Source: Symbiodinium natans
Taxonomy: Eukaryota > Sar > Dinophyceae > Suessiales > Symbiodiniaceae
Reading direction: 5' to 3'
DNA: 64,000 bases
Assembly (NCBI GenBank): GCA_905221605.1
Contig: CAJNDS010000478.1
Span: 2,501 to 66,500 of the forward strand
The translations under genes were made by a program, and so were the position numbers. Below are positions 33,067-43,191 of the stretch, one piece after another (the stretch's first letter is position 1; every line of letters starts with the position of its first letter). The notes below the pieces were generated by a model that did no database searches, was not told the origin of the DNA, and was given only the letters and a program-made list of their open reading frames with translations.

Positions 33067-36000
33067 TGGTGGAAAAAAAGCGCATTCAACCCCGAGATAT
33101 CTTGAAGATATCTTGGTTTCTATCTTCTGTGCTTTGTTGTGCTTTTTGGGAGCTTTGTGCTGGAAAAAAGCGCATTCAACCCCGAGATATCTTGGGGATA
33201 TCTTGTTTTCTACCTTCTGTGCTTTGCTGTGTTTTTTGGGAGCTTTGTGGTGGAAAAAAGCGCATTCAACCCCGAGGTATCTTGAGGATATCTTGGTTTC
33301 TATCTTCTGTGCTTTGTTGTGTTTTTTGGGAGCTTTGTGGTGGAAAAAAGCGCATTCAACCCCGAGATATCTTGAAGATATCTTGGTTTCTATCTTCTGT
33401 GCTTTGTTGTGCTTTTTGGGAGCTTTGTGGTGGAAAAAAAGCGCATTCAACCCCGAGATATCTTGAAGATATCTTGGTTTCTATCTTCTGTGCTTTGTTG
33501 TGCTTTTTGGGAGCTTTGTGGTGGATGAGAAGCGCATTCAACCCCGAGATATCTTGAAGATATCTTGGTTTCTATCTTCTGTGCTTTGTTGTGCTTTTTG
33601 GGAGCTTTGTGGTGGAAAAAGCGCATTCAACCCGGAGATATCTTGAGGATATCTTGGTTTCTATCTTCTGTGCTTTGTCGTGCTTTTTGGGAGCTTTGTG
33701 GTGGAAAAAAAGCGCATTCAACCCCGAGATATCTTGAAGAGATCTTGGTTTCTATCTTCTGTGCTTTGTTGTGCTTTTTGGGAGCTTTGTGCATTCAACC
33801 CCGAGATATCTTGAAGATATCGTGGTTTCTATCTTCTGTGCTTTGTTGTGCTTTTTGGGAGGTTTGTGGTGGAAAAAGCGCATTCAACCCCGAGATATCT
33901 TGGGGATATCTTGGTTTCTACCTTCTGTGCTTTGTTGTGCTTTTTGGGAGCTTTGTGGTGGAAAAAAGCGCATTCAACCCCGAGATATCTTGAGGAGATC
34001 TTGGTTTCTATCTTCTGTGCTTTGTTGTGCTTTTTGGGAGCTTTGTGGTGGAAGAAAAGCGCATTCAACCCCGAGATATCTTGAAGATATCTTGGTTTCT
34101 ATCTTCTGTGCTTTGTTGTGCTTTTTGGGAGCTTTGTGGTGGAAAAAAGAGCGCATTCAACCCCGAGATATCTTGAAGATATTTTGGTTTCTATCTTCTG
34201 TGCTTTGTTGTGCTTTTTGGGAGCTTTGTGGTGGAAAAAAAGCGCATTCAACCCCGAGATATCTGGAAGATAACTTGGTTTCTATCTTCTGTGCTTTGTT
34301 GTGCTTTTTGGGAGCTTTGTGGTGGAAAAAAAAGCGCATTCAACCCCAAGATATCTTGAGGATTTTCTTGGTTTCTATCTTCTGTGTTTTGTTGTGCTTT
34401 TTGGGAGCTTCGTGGTGCAAAAAAGCGCATTCAACCCCGAGATATCTTGAGGATATCTTGGTTTCTATCTTCTGTGCTTTGTTGTGCTTTTTGGGAGCTT
34501 TGTGCTGGAAAAAAGCGCATTCAACCCCGAGATATCTTGGGGATATCTTGTTTTCTACCTTCTGTGCTTTGCTGTGCTTTTTGGGAGCTTTGTGCTGGAA
34601 AAAAGCGCATTCAACCCCGAGGTATCTTGAGGATATCTTGGTTTCTATCTTCTGTGCTTTGTTGTGTTTTTTGGGAGCTTTGTGGTGGAAAAAAGCGCAT
34701 TCAACCCCGAGATATATTGAAGATATCTCGGTTTCTATCCTCTGTGCTTTGTTGTGCTTTTTGGGAGCTTTGTGGTGGAAAAAAGCGCATTCAACCCCGA
34801 GATATCTTGAAGATATCTTGGTTTCTATCTTCTGTGCTTTGTTGTGCTTTTTGGGAGCTTTGTGGTGGAATGAAGATATCTTGGTTTCTATCTTCTGTGC
34901 TTTGTTGTGCTTTTTGCGAGCTTTGTGGTGGAAAAAAAACGCATTCAACCCCGAGATATCTTGAAGATATCTTGGTTTCTATCTTCTGTGCTTTGTTGTG
35001 CTTTTTGGGAGCTTTGTGGTGGAAAAAAGCGCATGCAACCCGGAGATATCTTGAAGATATCTTGGTTTCTATCTTCTGTGCTTCGTTGTGCTTTTTGGGA
35101 GCTTTGTGGTGGAAAAAAACCCCAAGATATCTTGAAGATATCTTGGCTTCTATCTTCAGTTCTTTGTTGTGCTTTTTGGGAGCTTTGTGGTGGAAAAAAA
35201 GCGCATTCAACCCCGAGATATCTTGAAGATATCTTGGTTTCTATCTTCTGTGCTTTGTTGTGCTTTTTGGGAGCTTTGTGGTGGAAAAAAGCGCATTCAA
35301 CCCCGAGATATCTTGGGGATATCTTGTTTTCTACCTTCTGTGCTTTGCTGTGCTTTTTGGGAGCTTTGTGCTGGAAAAAAGCGCATTCAACCCCGAGGTA
35401 TCTTGAGGATATCTTGGTTTCTATCTTCTGTGCTTTGTTGTGTTTTTTGGGAGCTTTGTGGTGGAAAAAAGCGCATTCAACCCCGAGATATATTGAAGAT
35501 ATCTCGGTTTCTATCCTCTGTGCTTTGTTGTGCTTTTTGGGAGCTTTGTGGTGGAAAAAAGCGCATTCAACCCCGAGATATCTTGAAGATATCTTGGTTT
35601 CTATCTTCTGTGCTTTGTTGTGCTTTTTGGGAGCTTTGTGGTGGATGAAAAGCGCATTCAATTTCGAGATATCTTGAAGATATCTTGGTTTCTATCTTCT
35701 GTGCTTTGTGCTTTTTGGGAGTTTTGTGGTGGAAAAAAGCGCATTCAACCCGGAGATATCTTGAGGATATCTTGGTTTCTATCTTCTGTGCTTTGTCGTG
35801 CAATTTGGGAGCTTTGTGGTGGAAAAAAAGCGCATTCAACCCCGAGATATCTTGAAGAGATCTTGGTTTCTATCTTCTGTGCTTTGCTGTGCTTTTTGGG
35901 AGCTTTGTGGTGGAAAAAAAGCGCATTCAACCCCGAGATATCTTGAAGATATCTTGGTTTCTATCTTCTGTGCTTTGTTGTGCTTTTTGGGAGCTTTGTG

Positions 36001-38827
36001 GTGGAAAAAGCGCATTCAACCCCGAGATATCTTGGGGATATCTTGGTTTCTACCTTCTGTGCTTTGTTGTGCTTTTTGGGAGCTTTGTGGTGGAAAAAAG
36101 CGCATTCAACCCCGAGATATCTTGAGGAGATCTTGGTTTCTATCTTCTGTGCTTTGTTGTGCTTTTTGGGAGCTTTGTGGTGGAAGAAAAGCGCATTCAA
36201 CCCCGAGATATCTTGAAGATATCTTGGTTTCTATCTTCTGTGCTTTGTTGTGCTGTTTGGGAGCTTTGTGGTGGAAAAAAGAGCGCATTCAACCCCGAGA
36301 TATCTTGAAGATATCTTGGTTTCTATCTTCTGTGCTTTGTTGTGCTTTTTGGGAGCTTTGTGGTGGAAAAAAGCGCATTCAACCCCGAGATATCTTGAAG
36401 ATATCTTGGTTTCTATCTTCTGTGCTTTGTTGTGCTTTTTGGGAGCTTTGTGGTGGAAAAAAAAGCGCATTCAACCCCAAGATATCTTGAGGATTTCTTG
36501 GTTTCTATCTTCTGTGTTTTGTTGTGCTTTTTGGGAGCTTCGTGGTGCAAAAAAGCGCATTCAACCCCGAGATATCTTGAGGATATCTTGGTTTCTATCT
36601 TCTGTGCTTTGTTGTGCTTTTTGGGAGCTTTGTGGTGGAAAAAAAGGGCATTCAACCCCGAGATATCTTGAAGATATCTTGGTTTCAATCTTCTGTGCTT
36701 TGTTGTGCTTTTTGGGAGCTTTGTGGTGGAAAAAAGAGCGCGTTCAACCCCGAGATATCTTGAAGATATCTTGGTTTCTATGTTCTGTGCTTTGTTGTGC
36801 TTTTTGGGAGCTCTGTGGTGGAAAAAAGCGCATTCAACCCCGAGATATCTTGAAGATATCTTGGTTTCTATCCTCTGTGCTTTGTTGTGCTTTTTGGGAG
36901 CTTTGTGGTGGAAAAAAGAGCATTCAACCCCGAGATATCTTGAAGATATCTTGGTTTCCATCTTCTGTGCTTTGTTGTGCTTTTTGGGAGCTTTGTTGTG
37001 GAAAAAAGAGCGCATTCAACCCCGAGATATCTTGAAGATATCTTGAAGATATCTTGGTTTCTATCTTCTGTGCTTTGTTGTGCTTTTTGGGAGCTTTGTG
37101 GTGGAAAAAAGCGCATTCAACCCCGAGATATCTTGAAGATATCTTGGTTTCTATCTTCTGTGCTTTGTTGTGCTTTTTGGGAGCTTTGTGGTGGAAAAAA
37201 GCGCATTCAACCCCGAGATATCTTGAAGATATCTTGGTTTCTATCTTCTGTGCTTTGTTGTGCTTTTTGGGAGCTTTGTGGTGGAAAAAAACGCATTCAA
37301 CCCCGAGATATCTTGAAGATATCTTGGTTTCCATCTTCTGTGCTTTGTTGTGCTGTTTTGGGAGCTTTGTGGTGGAAAAAAAGGGCATGCAACCCGGAGA
37401 TATCTTGAAGATATCTTGGCTTCTATCTTCTGTGCTTTGTTGTGCTTTTTGGGAGCTTTGTGGTGGAAAAAAAGCGCATTCAACCCCGAGATATCTTGAA
37501 GATATCTTGGCTTCTATCTTCAGTTCTTCGTTGTGCTTTTTGGGAGCTTTGTGGTGGTAAAAAAGCGCATTCAACCCCGAGATATCTTGAAGATATCTTG
37601 GTTTCTATCTTCTGTGCTTTGTTGTGCTTTTTGGGAGCTTTGTGGTGGAAAAAGCGCATTCAACCCCGAGATATCTTGGGGATATCTTGGTTTCTACCTT
37701 CTGTGCTTTGTTGTGCTTTTTGGGAGCTTTGTGGTGGAAAAAAGCGCATTCAACCCCGAGATATCTTGAGGATATCTTGGTTTCTATCTTCGGTGCTTTG
37801 TTGTGCTTTTTGGGAGCTTTGTGGTGGAAGAAAAGCGCATTCAACCCCGAGATATCTTGAAGATATCTTGGTTTCTATCCTCTGTGCTTTGTTGTGCTTT
37901 TTGGGAGCTTTGTGGTGGAAAAAAGCGCATTCAACCCCGAGATATCTTGGGGATATCTTGGTTTCTACCTTCTGTGCTTTGTTGTGCTTTTTGGGAGCTT
38001 TGTGGTGGAAAAAAGCGCAGTCAACCCCGAGATATCTTGAGGATATCTTGGTTTCTATCTTCTGTGCTTTGTTGTGCTTTTTGGGAGCTTCGTGGTGGAA
38101 AAAAGCGCATTCAACCCCGAGATATCTTGAGGATATCTTGGTTTCTATCTTCTGTGCTTTGTTGTGCTTTTTGGGAGCTTGTGGTGGAAAAAAACGCATT
38201 CAACCCCGAGATATCTTGAAGACATCTTGGTTTCTATCTTCTGTGCTTTGTTGTGCTTTTTGGGAGCTTTGTGGTGGAAAAAAAGCGCACTCAACCCCGA
38301 GATATCTTGAAGATATCTTGGTTTCTATCTTCTGTGCTTTGTTGTGCTTTTTGGGAGCTTTGTGGTGGAAAAAGCGCATTCAACCCCGAGATATCTTGAG
38401 GATATCTTGGTTTCTACCTTCTGTGCTTTGTTGTGCTTTTTGGGAGCTTTGTGGTGGAAAAAAGCGCATTCAACCCCGAGATATCTTGAGGATATCTTGG
38501 TTTCTATCTTCTGTGCTTTGTTGTGCTTTTTGGGAGCTTTGTGGTGGAAAAAAGCGCATTCAACCCCGAGATATCTTGAAGATATCTTGGTTTCTATCTT
38601 CTGTGCTTTGTTGTGCTTTTTGGGAGCTTTGTGGTGGAAAAAAAGCGCATTCAACCCCGAGATATCTTGAAGATATCTTGGTTTCTATCTTCTGTGCTTT
38701 GTTGTGCTTTTTGGGAGCTTTGTGGTGGAAAAAAAGCGCATTCAACCCCGAGATATCTTGAAGATATCTTGGTTTCTATCTTCTGTGCTTTGTTGTGCTT
38801 TTTGGGAGCTTTGTGGTGGAAAAAAGG
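33067..38827 (+). repeat. 90-91-bp tandem repeat array, roughly 63 units
   Basis: Each unit runs A-run, GCGCATTCAACCCCGAG, ATATCTTGAAGATATCTTGG, TTTCTATCTTCTGTGCTTTG, TTGTGCTTTTTGGGAGCTTT, GTGGTGG. Units are mostly 90 or 91 bp, differing chiefly in A-run length; copy number is estimated from total length. Because 90 is a multiple of three and the unit lacks stops in several frames, open frames of up to 439 codons appear on both strands. They encode only the repeat and are not considered genes. Damaged units occur at about 33787 (loss of the A-run), 34866 and 35110. Variant units recur in the same order at distant places, showing higher-order structure. Confidence 0.97.
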
Positions 38828-38829
38828 GG

Positions 38830-39028
38830 ATAGGGATCAAAAAAAAAATAAAAAAGGATCAAAAAGAAAATAAAAAAGGATCAAAAAAAAATAAGGCCGC
38901 GATCGACGACCCTCTCACACGAAACGCGTCTCGAGACGCCAAAACTCGAGTTTTGGTACGTTTTCAGAGCACGATTGACGACCCTCTCACACGACACGCA
39001 TTTCGAGGCGCTAAAACCCCGAGTTCTG
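38830..39028 (+). repeat. Left inverted arm of the 2.5-kb block
   Basis: GGATC plus A-rich spacer, repeated three times, then nearly two CTCGAG-centred units. CCAAAACTCGAGTTTTGG is itself a perfect palindrome. Confidence 0.85.
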
Positions 39029-39114
39029 ACTCTTGGCTTCACGGCTTCTTGGCTTCTTGGCTTCTTGGCTTCCTGGCTCTCCTCGGCTTTTAGCTTTATG
39101 CTTCTTGGCTTCTT

Positions 39115-39427
39115 TTTTTAAGTCGCACAAGCTTGCTTCAACGCATACACGTGTATCGAAAGCCATGGTGCGAGGATTGTGTTTGCAAATGGGGGGGGCT
39201 GCGCCCCCCCCAACCCCCCCGCTTTTTAAGTCACGTAAGCTTGCTTCAAAAATAAGCGTCTGTTCGACAATAATGATGCGAGCATTGTGTTTGCGTGTGT
39301 GGGGGCGGGGGGGGGGGAGGGCTGCACCCCGCCTTTACCAGACCCCCGCTTTTTTAAATCGCGCAAGCCTGCTTCAAAGCCTACGCGTCTCTTCGAGACC
39401 CATGATGCGAGCATTGTTTGCAACTGG
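39115..39427 (+). repeat. Three tandem 103-127-bp units with G-run/C-run hairpins
   Basis: Units starting TTTTTTAAGTCGCACAAGCT recur at about 39115, 39222 and 39350, each ending with GCGAG[CG]ATTGTNTTTGC. The first two carry strong G and C runs. In the first, eight G plus C (39191-39199) pairs with G plus eight C (39203-39211) around a TGC loop. Confidence 0.8.
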
Positions 39428-39430
39428 GAC

Positions 39431-40487
<1,057 letters not shown>

Positions 40488-40930
40488 TATTTATATTATA
40501 TATTATATGTTATATTTTATATGTAGTTTATTGTAAATTCCCATTATTATGTATTTTATATTTCGAATTAGGTCTTAGATATTAAGTATCATAATATATA
40601 TATATATATATATTTATATTATATTATATATAATGTATATATATATATGTATATTATTATACATATTTATTGAATGCTATATATATATATATATATATAT
40701 ATATTGTATTACATTATATTATATTATTTCATACGTTTTATAATGTATTTTATATGATATCTTATATTATATCCATTTTTATATATTATATTATATTGCC
40801 GTTTGTTTTTTCAATATTTATTATATATTCCATGATAATATTATATATTGTACATGATATGTTATGTTAAAATTAATATGAATCATAATAATATTGATAT
40901 TAATAGAAACATAAATATGAATAAAATAAG
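40488..40930. repeat. AT-rich region with (AT)n runs
   Basis: Almost pure A/T, including AT runs at about 40594-40612 and 40680-40703 and many TATATTATAT motifs; several self-complementary stretches. Confidence 0.9.
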
Positions 40931-40951
40931 TATAGATATGCAGAATGTATT

Positions 40952-41322
40952 GGTCGATCGCGTCGGGAACAACGTACCAAAACTCGAGTTTAAGCGCCTC
41001 GAGATACGTTTCGTGTGAGAGGGTTGTCGATCGTGCTTCGAACACGTACAAAAACTCGAGTTTTCGCGCCTCGAGATGCGTTTCGTGTGAGAGGGCGGGT
41101 CGTCAATCGTGCCCGGAAAACCTTTCCAAAACTCGAGTTGTAGCACGTCGACACGCGTTTCGTGTGAGAGGGTCCTCGATCGGGTTCCGAAACGTACCAA
41201 AACTCGAGTTTTCGTACTCGAAGTCGAAGTTTATTTTCTTTTTGATCCTTTTTTATTTATTTTTTGATCCTGGGCTGCGTTATTTTTTTTTTGATCCTTT
41301 TTTATTTTTTTTTTTGATCCGG
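40952..41322 (-). repeat. Right inverted arm of the 2.5-kb block
   Basis: Inverted relative to the left arm and longer, with about 3.3 CTCGAG units and an extra GATCC/T-rich unit joined through GGGCTGCG. That joint corresponds to GGCCGCG at the left-arm junction. Confidence 0.85.
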
Positions 41323-41330
41323 CAGCCCCT

Positions 41331-41905
41331 TGGAAAAAAGCGCATTCAACCCCGAGATATCTTGAAGATATCTTGAAGATATCTTGGTTTCTATCTTCTG
41401 TGCTTTGTTGTGCTTTTTGGGAGCTTTGTGGTGGAAAAAAACGCATTCAACCCCGAGATATCTTGAAGATATCTTGGTTTCCATCTTCTGTGCTTTGTTG
41501 TGCTGTTTTGGGAGCTTTGTGGTGGAAAAAAAGGGCATGCAACCCGGAGATATCTTGAAGATATCTTGGCTTCTATCTTCTGTGCTTTGTTGTGCTTTTT
41601 GGGAGCTTTGTGGTGGAAAAAAAGCGCATTCAACCCCGAGATATCTTGAAGATATCTTGGCTTCTATCTTCAGTTCTTCGTTGTGCTTTTTGGGAGCTTT
41701 GTGGTGGTAAAAAAGCGCATTCAACCCCGAGATATCTTGAAGATATCTTGGTTTCTATCTTCTGTGCTTTGTTGTGCTTTTTGGGAGCTGCGTGGTGGAA
41801 AAAAGCGCATTCAACCCCGAGATATCTTGAAGATATCTTGGTTTCTATCTTCTGTGCTTTGTTGTGTTTTTTGGGAGCTTTGTGGTGGAAAAAAAGCGCA
41901 TGTAC
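41331..41905 (+). repeat. Distal block of the 90-bp array, about six units
   Basis: Same orientation and unit as 33,067-38,827. It carries the same rare variants in the same order as about 37,013-37,630: a tripled GAAGATATCTT stretch, a TGCTGTTTTGGG unit, a GGGCATGCAACCCGGAG unit and a GTGGTGGTAAAAAAG junction. Two plain units present at 37,090-37,270 are absent here. Confidence 0.95.
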
Positions 41906-41937
41906 CATTTAATGAGCATTATTTCACATTTTGCTTG

Positions 41938-42037
41938 TATTGAATGGGTGTTGCAAGTAGAGTTCAATTAATTTTGGATTATTCATTGCTTTCAATGGTG
42001 TTGTAGCTAGAGTTCAAGTTGTTTTGGAATATTCAAT
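41938..42037 (+). repeat. Two diverged copies of a 50-bp unit
   Basis: AATGGGTGTTGCAAGTAGAG...TTGGATTATTCA is followed directly by AATGGTGTTGTAGCTAGAG...TTGGAATATTCA. Confidence 0.55.
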
Positions 42038-42339
42038 CAATGCTACAATATTTCGTTTGTATGCAGTTTTGAAAATTGTTTTTTGTTTTTTTTTACGTCC
42101 TTAAGCCAGGATGATGCTGAACTTGGTAAATATGGGTCCAGCATCTGCTGGCGCCGACCTCACCATGCTTCAAAAAATGGGTCCAGCATCCAAGATCCAT
42201 GACTCTAGGGGCGTTGCAATCCAAATCTTGGATTTTGATGGGTATACTGAAAAAAAGGAAATTGCTGAATTCAGTCTTCCGGGATGCAAGATCCAAGGTT
42301 CAAGATTGCTCAGCATCAGTACTGCTTTTTCCGAGGCAT

Positions 42340-42880
42340 GCTTGTGAATCCTGAATCTGGATCCGGGACTGATCATTTTCAGGCCGCAGTTTGGGCATAA
42401 TAATAATCATACTAAAAAAAGCAAGTAGAGGAGGGCTTCCGCTGTTTCAGGTGCAACGAAAGACAGCCCGCGAACATGCAAGAGGCTCCGATGGCCTAAC
42501 GTCCAACAGACTGCAGCATTCAGCGTTTTATTTGTGCTGCATGTGTCACGGCCCCATTGTTTCCCCAGCAGCGCCGGGTCCTCAGATGCCGGTCGCAGAC
42601 CATGCGTTGGCGAAAAACGCGAAGAAAAGAGACAAGATTCAAGATTGCCAGTGGGTGTTTTAGGGGCATCTTGAGTACGGGATCCGGGACTGAAAAAAGA
42701 TTCAGGGTTCAAGATGCATTGGACAAAGTCACTGAATATTTTTTCGAATCCGGGACTGGAAATTTCACGAAATTGCAGTCCCTCAGTCCCTGGCTCAGTC
42801 CCGAATCCAAAGTTCAGTATTCAAGATGCCTAGGAGACACAGAAGCCTAAAAGTCTTGAATCCTGAGTCCGGGAACCACG
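42340..42880. repeat. Dispersed GGATCCGGGACTGA motifs, direct and inverted
   Basis: ATCCGGGACTG occurs at about 42361, 42680 and 42749, with a related GAGTCCGGGAAC at 42867, and inverted as CAGTCCCGAATCC near 42804. Short lengths of flanking sequence (GGTTCAAGAT, TCAAGATGC) recur too. These look like fragments of a short interspersed repeat. Confidence 0.45.
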
Positions 42881-43113
42881 GGACGTCGAATCATATGTAT
42901 ATATATATATATATAAACAGATTGTTCTAGATTTACCTAGGTTTGAATAGATTTGTATTTAGGTATTTATTGTCATACATTTATCTTTATTTGATTAAGT
43001 AAGTTTGTATGTATTTACGTATTTATTTATCTTCAATATTATACCGTGGACACACTTACATATCTAAAAGTTGTCAAAAGGTACTCGTACTGCCCTTGCG
43101 TGACCCAGGCTCG

Positions 43114-43191
43114 ATGAGACTTTGGACCACTCTTCTGATCCTGCCATTGGCCGGGGTGACGTCGGCAGGATTACTCACCAGGCCACTATGA
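43114..43191 (+). CDS. Short upstream ORF, signal-peptide-like, overlapping the next gene
   Basis: A 25-codon frame reads MRLWTTLLILPLAGVTSAGL then LTRPL and a stop. It has the n-region, hydrophobic core and AxA-like end of a signal peptide. Its stop overlaps an in-frame ATG of the following gene as ATGA (43188-43191). It may be a regulatory upstream ORF, an alternative N-terminus read through a frameshift or splice, or chance. Confidence 0.25.
   Translation: MRLWTTLLILPLAGVTSAGLLTRPL

Noticed and set aside
33067-38827. CRISPR-like array
   Set aside because: Units are contiguous tandem copies with no unique spacers, and the context is eukaryotic.
33062-38873. Long ORFs (up to 439 codons) on both strands of the 90-bp array
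   Set aside because: They encode only the repeated unit, exist in several frames at once and arise because the period is a multiple of three.
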